The notes under the pieces are model-generated. The model worked only from the letters and a program-made list of their open reading frames with translations. It did no database searches and was not told the DNA's origin. A DNA stretch of 15,000 nucleotides from Bacteroidales bacterium. GTDB taxonomy: Bacteria > Bacteroidota > Bacteroidia > Bacteroidales > UBA932. This document shows, in pieces, positions 1 through 7,119 of the stretch (position 1 is its first letter; each line of letters opens with the position of its first letter). The stretch covers positions 1 through 15,000 of the forward strand of contig JAFZLQ010000051.1 of NCBI GenBank assembly GCA_017551425.1, read 5' to 3'. A program made the position numbers and the translations under genes.

Positions 1-2
1 CT

Positions 3-104
3 TACAGCATCTATTTCAGTTGCTTTTCCGACTCCCAGGGTCCGTTCTGGAGCACAGACCGCCGCACTCAGGGAAACTCCGTGCGCCCGGTCAAGAGCCG
101 GTAA
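3..104 (+). CDS. C-terminal tail of a surface protein (partial)
   Basis: Reading from base 3 gives 33 open codons followed by a TAA at 102-104; the start lies outside the window. The tail reads roughly IYFSC..., then WSTDRR, and ends GNSVRPVKSR. A serine/tyrosine-rich stretch followed by a terminal SVRPV-type motif is familiar from Bacteroidota and Fibrobacter surface proteins of the FISUMP/DUF1566 kind, where this motif closes a formylglycine-generating-enzyme-like fold. Nothing can be said about the rest of the protein. It converges on the next gene with only two bases between the two stop codons. The call rests on a short motif remembered from the family, so it is moderate; the alternative is chance coding, but the fit of the motif to the exact stop argues against that. 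Confidence 0.5.
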   Translation, partial: YSIYFSCFSDSQGPFWSTDRRTQGNSVRPVKSR

Positions 105-106
105 AA

Positions 107-553
107 CTAGAAATAGTAGGTGAAACCTATTCCCAGGTCTTTCTGGTAGGGCTTGTAGAAAATGCGGAAGTCGAACTTTTCGTTCGCCAGCAGTCCGGCC
201 TGGAACTTCATGCAGCCCCAGTAGGTTCCGATGAAATCGAATTCATAGCCTGCGCCCAGATAGGCGGAGGCTTTTTTCATTTTAAGGAGGTTTGCGTTGA
301 GCATGACAGGTATCTGGGGGCCCTGAAGCCTGGGACCGTAGATGTACCTGAGCCCTCCTACGACGTTGAGCCACTGGTCCTGCCTTCCCCAACGGACGCG
401 CACGCCGATACCGGCGCTGGGAACCGTAAAGCGGCCTGGGGCGATGAAGTAGTCCGCACTGGCGTCAACGCCTACGCGCACCGCCTTGCCGCTCTGCCCC
501 ATGAGGGAGAGCGGCATCAGGCAGATGGCGAGTATAAGGATTAACCTTTTCAC
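107..553 (-). CDS. small exported outer-membrane beta-barrel-like protein
   Basis: 148 residues. Residues 1-19 form a signal peptide: two basic residues, a hydrophobic run (LILILAICL), then a cleavage-like LMGQ. The mature part is rich in alternating aromatic and small residues and ends FTYYF, with a C-terminal phenylalanine as in outer-membrane barrels; about eight short strands would fit. The start is a GTG, and it is the only possible one that keeps the signal peptide, because the codon just before it in the same frame is the TAA that ends pgk. It lies directly downstream of pgk and is probably co-transcribed and translationally coupled with it. No family name is recognised; a porin-like or conserved hypothetical outer-membrane protein is the likely annotation. 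Confidence 0.7.
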   Translation of the reverse strand: MKRLILILAICLMPLSLMGQSGKAVRVGVDASADYFIAPGRFTVPSAGIGVRVRWGRQDQWLNVVGGLRYIYGPRLQGPQIPVMLNANLLKMKKASAYLGAGYEFDFIGTYWGCMKFQAGLLANEKFDFRIFYKPYQKDLGIGFTYYF

Positions 554-1807
554 TTATTTCCTAACGGCTGCGATACCGGGGAGCTCTTTGCCCTCGAGGG
601 CCTCGAGCATGGCGCCGCCGCCGGTGGATACGTAGCTGACTTTCTTTGCGAAGCCCATCTGGGTTACGGCTGCAACGGAGTCGCCGCCGCCCACGAGGGT
701 GTAGGCTCCCTTTTCGGTGGCCTTTGCAAGGAGCTCGGCGACCTTGAGGGTACCCTTGGCGAACGCGGGGATCTCGAATACGCCCACGGGGCCGTTCCAG
801 AGGATGGTCTTGGACTCGAGAATGATCTTCTCCCACTCTGCGAGGGACTCGGGGCCGGCGTCCACGCCTTCCCATCCGTCGGGAATGTCGTTGGAAGGGA
901 CCACCTTGGTGTTGGCGTCTGCGCTGAAGCTGTCGGCGATGAGGGTCTGCCTGGAGAGGGAGATGTTTACGCCCTTCTCCTTTGCCTTGGCAAGGATCTC
1001 GAGGGCCTGGGGCATCAGGTCGTCCTCGTGGAGGGAGTTGCCGATCTTGCCGCCTTCGGCCTTGATGAAGGTGTAGCCCATGCCGCCGCCGATGATGAGG
1101 TTGTCAACCTTGTCAAGCATGTTCTCGAGCACTGCGAGCTTGCTGGAGACCTTGGCGCCGCCGATGATTGCGGTGAAGGGGTGGCCGGCGTTCTTGAGCA
1201 CGTTGTCGATTGCCTTGATCTCGCCTTCCATCAGGTAGCCGAACATCTTGTCCTCGGGGAAGTAGTCTGCGATGAGGGCGGTGGAGGCGTGTGCGCGGTG
1301 GGCGGTGCCGAATGCGTCGTTGATGTAGCAGTCTGCATAGGATGCGAGGACCTTTACGAACTCCTTCTGGGAGGCCTTGACGACGGCCTTGGCGGCCTTC
1401 TTCTCTTCGTCGGTGGCGTCTTCTGCGAGTCCGCGGGGCTTGCCTTCTTCCTCTGCGTAGAAGCGGAGGTTCTCGAGGAGGAGGGCCTCGCCGGGCTTGA
1501 GCTCAGCGACCTCGGCCTGAGCCTTCTGGCAGTCGGCTGCGAACTTGACGGGCACTCCGAGGCACTCGGAAACATGTGCGAGGATGTGCTTGAGGGAGTA
1601 CTTGTCCGTTACGCCCTTGGGACGTCCGAGGTGGGACATGATGATGAGGGCGCCGCCGCCTGCGAGTACCTTCTTGAGGGTGGGCATCGCGGCACGGATG
1701 CGGGTGTCGTCGGTGATTTCGAATTTCTCGCTGAGGGGGACGTTGAAGTCTACGCGTACGATGGCTTTCTTGCCGGTGAAATCGTAGGAATCGATGTGCT
1801 GTTGCAT
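554..1807 (-). CDS. pgk: phosphoglycerate kinase
   Basis: 417 residues, the normal length for the family. It transfers the acyl phosphate of 1,3-bisphosphoglycerate to ADP in cytosolic glycolysis, and runs the reverse reaction in gluconeogenesis. Near the N terminus are VRVDFNVP (residues 17-24) and SHLGRPKG (58-65), which bind the phosphoglycerate. LLLENLRF follows in the first half. The nucleotide-binding lobe shows WNGPVGVFE and, near the end, GGGDSVAAV and [13 protein letters not shown]. The start chosen is the ATG at 1807 (protein begins [10 protein letters not shown]). The frame stays open much further upstream, but that extension is out of register with known PGKs and runs antisense through the neighbouring methyltransferase, so it is rejected. 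Transcription probably starts at the -7 box at 1841-1848. The small outer-membrane protein gene follows with no gap. Confidence 0.98.
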   Translation of the reverse strand: MQQHIDSYDFTGKKAIVRVDFNVPLSEKFEITDDTRIRAAMPTLKKVLAGGGALIIMSHLGRPKGVTDKYSLKHILAHVSECLGVPVKFAADCQKAQAEVAELKPGEALLLENLRFYAEEEGKPRGLAEDATDEEKKAAKAVVKASQKEFVKVLASYADCYINDAFGTAHRAHASTALIADYFPEDKMFGYLMEGEIKAIDNVLKNAGHPFTAIIGGAKVSSKLAVLENMLDKVDNLIIGGGMGYTFIKAEGGKIGNSLHEDDLMPQALEILAKAKEKGVNISLSRQTLIADSFSADANTKVVPSNDIPDGWEGVDAGPESLAEWEKIILESKTILWNGPVGVFEIPAFAKGTLKVAELLAKATEKGAYTLVGGGDSVAAVTQMGFAKKVSYVSTGGGAMLEALEGKELPGIAAVRK

Positions 1808-1840
1808 AGTAGTTATTGTGTTATTTTGATGTTTCCGTCG

Positions 1841-1848
1841 CAAATTTA
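1841..1848 (-). promoter_or_regulatory. -7 box of the pgk promoter
   Basis: On the minus strand the bases read TAAATTTG, an exact match to the Bacteroidota -7 consensus TAnnTTTG, 33 bases before the pgk start. A convincing -33 TTTG at the usual spacing was not found. It faces away from the -7 box at 1862-1869, so the 69-base gap appears to hold two back-to-back promoters. Confidence 0.55.
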
Positions 1849-1861
1849 GCAAAAATATCCA

Positions 1862-1869
1862 TACCTTTG
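1862..1869 (+). promoter_or_regulatory. -7 box of the methyltransferase promoter
   Basis: TACCTTTG matches the Bacteroidota -7 consensus TAnnTTTG exactly. Its last base is only seven bases before the ATG at 1877, so a transcript starting at the usual distance would have almost no 5' leader. Confidence 0.55.
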
Positions 1870-1876
1870 CGTTACT

Positions 1877-2968
1877 ATGATTGAGTTTCCCGACATCTCC
1901 TGGAAAGACTATGAACTGCTGGACAGCGGCGCGGGCGAGAAGCTGGAGCGCTTCGGCGCTTACGTGTTGGCGCGCCCGGAGCCCAAGGCCCTTTGGGACA
2001 AGAGCCTGCCGCAGGCTGAGTGGAACCGCCTTGCGCATACGCGTTTCAAGCCGGGGGCCGGGTTCGGCAAGGCCGGAAAGGAGGACAGCGGCACCTGGGA
2101 GCGCCTTCACAAGATGGACGACCAGTGGTGGATCAAGTATAGGCTTGGCGATGCGGTGGAAGGTTTCCCGGAAAACCCTCCGCTTCGCTCCGCCCCTCCC
2201 GCAAGCGGGCCCCTCCCGTTCATAGTCACGGGCGACCAAAGGTTTTCCGGGAAACCTTCCACCGCATCGCTTGACCTGAGGCTCGGCCTTACCTCTTTCA
2301 AACACGTAGGGGTGTTCCCGGAGCAGGCGCCGAACTGGGAGTTCATATACAGGAAGTGCAGGGGGATGGAGCACCCGAAGGTGCTGAATCTCTTTGCCTA
2401 TACCGGTGCGGCGTCGCTGGCGGCGAGGGCCGCGGGGGCTGAGGTCACCCATCTGGATTCTGTGCGGCAGGTTGTTACCTGGGCGCGGCAGAATATGGAG
2501 CGGAGCGGCCTGGACGGCATCAGGTGGATTATCGAGGACGCCATGAAGTTTGCGGCCAGGGAGGCGCGCAGGGGCAATCTGTACGACGGTATCATCCTGG
2601 ATCCTCCCGCTTACGGGCATGGGCCGGATGGTGAGAAGTGGAAGCTTGACGAGTGTCTCTTCGGGATGCTCCGCACCGTTGCGCAGATCCTCGCGCCCAG
2701 CGGCTTCGTGGTCCTCAACCTTTACTCCAACGGCTACAGCGCCGCCCTCGGAGAGACTTTAGTAAAAGAAGCGTTTGGGATTTCTCCACGCGCTTCGCTT
2801 GGTCGAAATGACAAGGACATGTCTGTCATTTCGAGCGAAGGCGAAGCCGTAGTCGAGAAATCTCCGTCTCCGGTAACGGTGACCTCCGGAGAGTTGGCCC
2901 TGAGGGATTCTTTCGGCAAGGTGCTGCCGCTGTCGATAGTCGTAAGGTTCGAGAGATCAGAACCTTAA
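1877..2968 (+). CDS. class I SAM-dependent methyltransferase (RlmI-like), carrying two in-frame palindromic insertions
   Basis: 363 residues. The Rossmann core is intact: motif I is [11 protein letters not shown] (about residues 172-182), the acidic residue after strand 2 is in THLDS, and motif IV is [11 protein letters not shown] (about 240-250). This places it with the COG1092/PF10672 group of RNA cytosine-C5 methyltransferases; the substrate, probably rRNA, is inferred. The stretch [17 protein letters not shown] just before the core is typical of the Bacteroidota member. Two stretches do not fit the family: residues about 91-132 and about 301-330. Each coincides with an inverted repeat in the DNA (2148-2270 and 2777-2865). 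Without them the protein would be about 290 residues, close to what I expect for the family. The 3' end overlaps the end of the convergent DUF5686 gene by 12 bases. Confidence 0.85.
   Translation: MIEFPDISWKDYELLDSGAGEKLERFGAYVLARPEPKALWDKSLPQAEWNRLAHTRFKPGAGFGKAGKEDSGTWERLHKMDDQWWIKYRLGDAVEGFPENPPLRSAPPASGPLPFIVTGDQRFSGKPSTASLDLRLGLTSFKHVGVFPEQAPNWEFIYRKCRGMEHPKVLNLFAYTGAASLAARAAGAEVTHLDSVRQVVTWARQNMERSGLDGIRWIIEDAMKFAAREARRGNLYDGIILDPPAYGHGPDGEKWKLDECLFGMLRTVAQILAPSGFVVLNLYSNGYSAALGETLVKEAFGISPRASLGRNDKDMSVISSEGEAVVEKSPSPVTVTSGELALRDSFGKVLPLSIVVRFERSEP
2148..2270. repeat. palindromic element inside the methyltransferase gene (30-base perfect arms)
   Basis: The arm at 2148-2177 (begins GCGATGCGGTGGAAGG) is the exact reverse complement of 2241-2270, 30 of 30 bases. 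The 63-base loop holds CGCTTCGCTCCGC and a small GC-rich hairpin (CCCGCAAGCGGG). The whole element is 123 bases, exactly 41 codons, and the gene's frame is open through it. It encodes residues about 91-132, a Pro/Ser-rich stretch absent from what I know of the family. It may be a mobile palindromic element or a local inverted duplication. Confidence 0.9.
2777..2865. repeat. palindromic element near the 3' end of the methyltransferase gene
   Basis: An imperfect inverted repeat with arms of about 38-40 bases. The left arm starts GGGATTTCTCC and runs to TCGAAATGACA; the right arm runs from TGTCATTTCGAGCG to GAGAAATCTCC. The short centre contains GACATGTC. The arms match those of the ispE element (5777-5977), so both belong to one family, of a type that is common in Bacteroidota genomes. 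The frame is open through it and it encodes residues about 301-330. The element ends are uncertain by a base or two. Confidence 0.85.
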
Positions 2969-5566
2969 TTCCATTCCTATATTGATGGCGTTGGGGAGCC
3001 AGGACGGAACCTTGTCCCAGAAGGGAAGGTTCTGGAGCCCCTCTATTCCCCGTATGTTCCAGAGAGGCTCTGCGCCGCGGGCCGTGACGACGGTGCCGTC
3101 GGGAAGCGTGTTCTCGCGGTGGGTGACCCTCCAGATGAAGTCCACGCGCAGCAGGCGGAAGATGTTGGACAGGCCGGCGCCGAGCTCGATGTAGGGCACT
3201 CCGTTGAGCCCCTGGGTCATCACTCCCGCCTTGTTGGTGGGGAACATTATGGGCGCGCCGTATTCCGGCAAGCTGCCGTTGTTCTCGTTCCTAAGGCCGC
3301 CGTAGGCAATCTTGGCCGTGAATTCCTCACGCAGCTGGAGCTCGCGGATGAGGGGGATCTTGCCCAGGAAGAATCCGTTGAAGGTGTGGTACCAGAGGAG
3401 AGTGGCCCAGGTGTCGGACGCAAACTCGAAGTACTCCATGCAGGAGAAGGCGCTCTTGTCCGTCATCATTGTGGCGTTGCCCTGGTAGAGGTTGAGCAGT
3501 GGCCAGGGGACCTGCCCGATTATGGTGCCGGCTCTCAGGTGCATGTCCGACATGCCCACGGGCGGCACGCGGAACTTCCAGTCCACGTGCAGCTGCGGCA
3601 TGAAGAAGCCGTAGTCGTCTTTGCGGATTCCGGGCACGGAGCCCTGCAGGTCTATGCTGACAATAGGATAATCGGTGTGTACGTAGGATTTGGTGAAGTA
3701 GCCGCGGTTGACCGTTTCTTCCTTGGAGAAACGCAGCTTGAGCCGCCATTCGTTAGTGGCGATGCTTTCCTGGATGCCGCCGTCCCATCGCCTCATCTCC
3801 GCCATCGGGCTTGAATAGTAGCGCCTTAGCGTGACCGACGCCACGCCGTTCAGCTGCATGGAGAATTCGTGGTCGTACCGCAACGAGTACTCGCTCCGGG
3901 GAGCCGGCTTGGACTCCTTGCCCCAGAGAGAGCTGATTATGTTGCCGCTGGTGAGGTCGCTCCGGCCCTTGCCGAGCTGGTGTATGTCGTATTCGGCAAC
4001 GGCGGTGAGCTTGCGCTGGGGCTCCTTGCTGAAGAGCTGCTCGTAGGTGACGTTATACTTCCAGGGTTTGCCTGTCTGGTCGTTGAATCCGTAGGCCACG
4101 TATGCGGAAACCCTGAACTTCTGGCTCAGGTCCTTCGACGTATGCAGGCCCAGCTGCACCCTGGGGCCTTCCAGCCGGTTGTTGGAGTATATCTGGGCCA
4201 CGGGGCCTATTCCTATCGGGCCTATGTCGAAGTAGTTGGTGGCACCGGTGTACGCCAGCTTGTACGTAGTCTTGTACAGGGGCGCCTCCTGCACCTCCGC
4301 CACCATCTTGTAGATGTCTTTCTCGTGGTCTGTGAGCTCCACCGGCCGTGCGTCGCTCCAGAAGGCGTCGTCCTTATGGTTGGCGTCTTCCAGCACCTTC
4401 ACCTTGCCGTCGGCGGTTGGCATGTTCTCAATGGGGGAGAAGTCCACGTCGGAGTATGTGAGCTGGCGGTTGCCGAGCACCGACATCACCTTTGACGAAT
4501 CGCCCAGGGCGATGGAGAAGTCGGCGTACAGCCTGTCGCTGCTGAAGAACCAGGTCGAATCGGCCAGTCTCTGGTAGTCGGCCTCGATCACTATGTCCCT
4601 GAGCCAGTTGACGTTGCCTCCCCTCATCATCTTTGCCTTGATGCTCTTGATGGCGAATTCCTCGGCGTCTATACGCATCTCTCCGTCGAGCGCCGGGCTG
4701 GAGATGCCGTCCTTTGGATGATAGCGCACCACGTAGGTCTTGCGGCCGTCCATCTTGAGGGAGTCCACAATGAAGTAATTGTAGAACAGGAGGCCGCTGT
4801 ACTGCGTGGGGGAGGGGAATTCAACGTTGAAGCAGTTCACGAAGGGCCTGTAGAAATTGGCCTTGAGGTGCATGCTGCCGGTGAACTGGGACAGCAGGTT
4901 GTTGTCCGGGTTGATACCGGAAATGCGGTTGGCGATGATTGTCTCGTTGTCTTCGCGCGGCTCGAGCGTGTGGCGGCGTTCCACTATGGTTTCCGACAGC
5001 ATCGCCGGCAGGAAGGGCACGCCGCTCACGGAGGAGGTGTCCATATAGTCGAACACGAAGCCGAACTGGTCGTTGAACCATTTGGCGTTCAGCTGCTCCT
5101 TCGCGTGGGTGATGTCCATCTCCATCTTGTTGTACACCTTGCAGGTGAAGTACGGACGGAGGTCGGGGTCGTTGCGGGGGCTGTGGTCCTCGATGTTGCG
5201 CAGCAGGCGCTTGATGCGGCGGTTGTCTGCCTTGACGAAGGCGCCGCTGAGGCGGTTGTCGGTGAGGTGAAGCTTGAAATCGACCTCGTTGTAAGCCCCC
5301 TGGCGTATGGTTTTCTCTACGGTGTCGTAGCCCAGGAGCTGGCAGACGAGTATGCTCACGGGCTCGCGGGTTTCGAGCGTGAATTTGCCGTCTATGTCTG
5401 CGGTGAGGCCTATCGTGGTGTCTTTGAAGTAGATTCCTGCAAAAGGGATCGGCTCCCCGGTGTCCGCGTCGGTAACCGTGCCGCGAATCTTGGTGGTGCT
5501 GCGGGTCTGCGCGCCCAGGACGAGCGTGCTCAACACCAACAATATGACAGTCAGGACTTTCTTCAT
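2957..5566 (-). CDS. DUF5686 family outer-membrane protein with carboxypeptidase-regulatory-like domain
   Basis: 869 residues. Residues 1-19 are a signal peptide ending LVLGAQ. Residues about 25-110 form a CarboxypepD_reg-like beta-sandwich (KIRGTVTDADTGEPIPFAGI, then GLTADIDGKFTL), the domain found at the front of TonB-linked outer-membrane proteins. The rest matches the DUF5686 layout: a region with repeated DNxxL and DxxW patterns, then a long stretch of likely beta strands ending INIGMELRF, with a C-terminal Phe as in outer-membrane barrels. No TonB plug domain was seen, so it is not a standard SusC-type receptor. The function of DUF5686 proteins is not established. It is the last gene of the long minus-strand string, 18 bases after ispE, and may also have its own promoter over the ispE stop. 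Its stop overlaps the convergent methyltransferase by 12 bases. Confidence 0.88.
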   Translation of the reverse strand: MKKVLTVILLVLSTLVLGAQTRSTTKIRGTVTDADTGEPIPFAGIYFKDTTIGLTADIDGKFTLETREPVSILVCQLLGYDTVEKTIRQGAYNEVDFKLHLTDNRLSGAFVKADNRRIKRLLRNIEDHSPRNDPDLRPYFTCKVYNKMEMDITHAKEQLNAKWFNDQFGFVFDYMDTSSVSGVPFLPAMLSETIVERRHTLEPREDNETIIANRISGINPDNNLLSQFTGSMHLKANFYRPFVNCFNVEFPSPTQYSGLLFYNYFIVDSLKMDGRKTYVVRYHPKDGISSPALDGEMRIDAEEFAIKSIKAKMMRGGNVNWLRDIVIEADYQRLADSTWFFSSDRLYADFSIALGDSSKVMSVLGNRQLTYSDVDFSPIENMPTADGKVKVLEDANHKDDAFWSDARPVELTDHEKDIYKMVAEVQEAPLYKTTYKLAYTGATNYFDIGPIGIGPVAQIYSNNRLEGPRVQLGLHTSKDLSQKFRVSAYVAYGFNDQTGKPWKYNVTYEQLFSKEPQRKLTAVAEYDIHQLGKGRSDLTSGNIISSLWGKESKPAPRSEYSLRYDHEFSMQLNGVASVTLRRYYSSPMAEMRRWDGGIQESIATNEWRLKLRFSKEETVNRGYFTKSYVHTDYPIVSIDLQGSVPGIRKDDYGFFMPQLHVDWKFRVPPVGMSDMHLRAGTIIGQVPWPLLNLYQGNATMMTDKSAFSCMEYFEFASDTWATLLWYHTFNGFFLGKIPLIRELQLREEFTAKIAYGGLRNENNGSLPEYGAPIMFPTNKAGVMTQGLNGVPYIELGAGLSNIFRLLRVDFIWRVTHRENTLPDGTVVTARGAEPLWNIRGIEGLQNLPFWDKVPSWLPNAINIGMELRF

Positions 5567-5579
5567 TCCAAAAGGGCTG

Positions 5580-5587
5580 CAAATTTA
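5580..5587 (-). promoter_or_regulatory. possible internal -7 box before the DUF5686 gene
   Basis: The minus strand reads TAAATTTG, matching TAnnTTTG, 13 bases before the DUF5686 ATG. The TAA that ends ispE is the first three bases of the box. The same octamer serves pgk. No -33 element is evident, so this may be chance. Confidence 0.35.
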
Positions 5588-6565
5588 GTCAATTTTCGGG
5601 AAAAGACCGAAAACTGCCGAGCCGGAGCCTGACATTGCAGCATAAATCGCGCCATCATCGTAGAACTTCCGCTTGAGTGCGGCGATTTCCGGGTGTTTTG
5701 CAAAGACGCCCTTCTCGAAGTCGTTGACCACGGTGTCTTTCCACCGTTCCACCGGTAAACGGAGCGCTTCTTTCAGGGAGATTTCTCGACTCCACTTCGT
5801 TTCGCTCGAAATGACAGAAGGGGTACGCATGGCAGAAGGGGTGCGCATGACAGAAGGGGTGCGCATGGCAGAAGGGGTGCGCATGACAGAAGGGGTACGC
5901 ATGGCAGAAGAAGCATGTCCGGGCGATACCGTTGTGTCATTTCGAGCGGAGCCCTTTGGGCGGAGTCGAGAAATCTCATTCTCGCGGGGAATGACCTCCG
6001 AATACGCCTCGCGGGTGCTGACGGCCACCGGCAGGCCGGAGACGGCGTCCAGGGGGATCTCCACCCGCAGCTCGTAAGCCGAGAGGTCTATGTCGAACGG
6101 CTCCAGCACTTCGCCGCGGCCGGTGGCATACATTGGGTTGTTGTAGATAAAAAACGCGCAGTCGGATCCAAGTTTTGCAGCATATTCGGAAAGGTCGGAG
6201 TCGCTCAGGCCGAGCCCGCCGATCCCGTTCAGCGCCCTCAGCATGAACGCGGCGTCCGCGCTTCCCCCGCCGAGTCCCGCACCTACGGGGGAGTGCTTCT
6301 CCAGCCTGATGCTGACCTCCGGCAGAGCGGGGAAATCGGCCTTCAGAAGGCGCCAGGCCTGCAATGTGAGGTCTTTCTGCGGATCCCACGGCTGCGCTCC
6401 GCCAAAGTCTATCAGAATGCTGATATGGTCCGCGGGCTCGACGGTCAGGGTGTCGCCAAAGCCGTAGTACGGCACGAACAGGGTCTCCAGGTCGTGGTAG
6501 CCGTCGGGCCGGCGGCGCAGGATGTTCAGGCCGATATTGACCTTGGTGCAGGTTCTGACGGTCAT
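5585..6565 (-). CDS. ispE: 4-diphosphocytidyl-2-C-methyl-D-erythritol kinase with an in-frame insertion
   Basis: 326 residues, against roughly 260-280 for most relatives. It phosphorylates CDP-methylerythritol in the cytosolic MEP pathway of isoprenoid synthesis. The GHMP-kinase features are present: Lys8 in the opening strand, the ATP-binding PVGAGLGGGSAD (93-104), the catalytic-type Asp in GSDCAFF (135), and MSGSGSAVFG (311-320). Residues about 197-263 do not belong to the family. They are encoded by a palindromic element of about 200 bases with internal tandem repeats, lying between STREAY and SLKEAL, a surface-loop position between the two glycine-rich motifs. The ATG overlaps the sufD stop as ATGA, which implies translational coupling. 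Location after suf is sensible because IspG and IspH of the same pathway are Fe-S enzymes. The frame is open throughout, so it is probably functional. Confidence 0.95.
   Translation of the reverse strand: MTVRTCTKVNIGLNILRRRPDGYHDLETLFVPYYGFGDTLTVEPADHISILIDFGGAQPWDPQKDLTLQAWRLLKADFPALPEVSIRLEKHSPVGAGLGGGSADAAFMLRALNGIGGLGLSDSDLSEYAAKLGSDCAFFIYNNPMYATGRGEVLEPFDIDLSAYELRVEIPLDAVSGLPVAVSTREAYSEVIPRENEISRLRPKGSARNDTTVSPGHASSAMRTPSVMRTPSAMRTPSVMRTPSAMRTPSVISSETKWSREISLKEALRLPVERWKDTVVNDFEKGVFAKHPEIAALKRKFYDDGAIYAAMSGSGSAVFGLFPKID
5777..5977. repeat. palindromic element with expanded loop inside ispE
   Basis: The left arm (5777-5816) begins GGAGATTTCTCGACTCC and ends CGCTCGAAATGACA. The right arm (5935-5977) is its near reverse complement, with a small added hairpin GCCCTTTGGGC. 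The arms belong to the same family as 2777-2865. The loop (5817-5934) is mostly 18-base tandem repeats that start within the arm's own CAGAAG edge. The whole is about 200 bases, read in frame by ispE as residues about 197-263. A further short palindrome, CATTC...GAATG, abuts it at 5977-5993, so the true outer boundary may be slightly larger. Confidence 0.9.
5815..5910. repeat. 18-base tandem repeat, five copies plus a partial
   Basis: Units begin at 5815, 5833, 5851, 5869 and 5887; a sixth starts at 5905 but matches only CAGAAG. The unit is CAGAAGGGGTRCGCATGR. The last base alternates G, A, G, A, G, giving a 36-base higher-order period. On the minus strand it is read by ispE as a hexapeptide repeat, MRTPSA alternating with MRTPSV. 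Because 18 is a multiple of three, copy-number changes would keep the frame. Confidence 0.95.
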
Positions 6566-7119
6566 GGCAGGCGGTTCAATATGGGTGCGAGGAAGGCCTC
6601 GATCTGCATGGCGCGGGCTTCATCCTCGGGGATGCCGCGGCTGCGCATGTAGAAGAGCTCTTCCGGGTTGAGGTAGCCGGTGGTGGCGCCGTGTGAGCAC
6701 TTGACGTCGTCGGCGTAGATTTCTAGCTGGGGCCGGGCTTCCGCGGTGGCCTGGTCGGACAGCAGCAGGGTGCGGCTTTCCTGTACCGCGTCGGTGCGTA
6801 TCGCCCCCGGGGCCACATATACGAGCCCGTCGAAGGATGCGCGCGCCGTGCCGCCTACAACGCCCTTGAAAAGCTGGCGCGAAGTGCATCCGGGCACGTT
6901 GTGGCGTACCGTAACCTTGAGCGCCACCTGTTCGGCGCCGCTGCAGCGCCATGCTCCGGCAAGGTCGAGGGAGGCGCCGGGGCCGTCCAGATCGACCCGG
7001 AGATCCAGATTGCAGTCCGTGCCTTCCGGGACGACGAGCGTGAGGCGCAGTGCCTCCCCGTCCGTCAGCCTGATGCTTTGCGGAACGGCGTCGCGGCCGA
7101 TTATGTATGCCTTATCCAT
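6562..7119 (-). CDS. sufD: short SufD-family Fe-S cluster assembly protein
   Basis: 185 residues, against about 420-450 for usual SufD. SufD pairs with SufB on the SufC ATPase to form the scaffold that builds Fe-S clusters in the cytosol. The C-terminal half is clear: SRQLFKGVV (80-88), then PQLEIYADDVKCSHGATTG (130-148), then FYMRSRGIPEDEA (156-168). Cys141 and His143 in KCSHGAT correspond to the conserved SufD site, His143 matching the cluster-linked His of E. coli SufD by my recollection. The N-terminal helical part of usual SufD is absent. This is not a local frameshift: the start overlaps the end of sufC by eight bases, leaving no room for a lost 5' half. The stop overlaps the ispE start as ATGA. 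It seems to be a natural minimal SufD with only the beta-helix core and C-terminal helices. Confidence 0.9.
   Translation of the reverse strand: MDKAYIIGRDAVPQSIRLTDGEALRLTLVVPEGTDCNLDLRVDLDGPGASLDLAGAWRCSGAEQVALKVTVRHNVPGCTSRQLFKGVVGGTARASFDGLVYVAPGAIRTDAVQESRTLLLSDQATAEARPQLEIYADDVKCSHGATTGYLNPEELFYMRSRGIPEDEARAMQIEAFLAPILNRLP

Noticed and set aside
1808..2620. Upstream extension of the pgk frame, giving a 688-residue protein
   Set aside because: The extra part runs antisense through the methyltransferase, is Arg/Pro-rich without known motifs, and the pgk N terminus at 1807 fits the family.
6562..7119. sufD as a frameshifted or truncated pseudogene
   Set aside because: Its start overlaps sufC and its stop overlaps ispE cleanly; no leftover 5' sufD sequence exists in any frame, so it is short by design.
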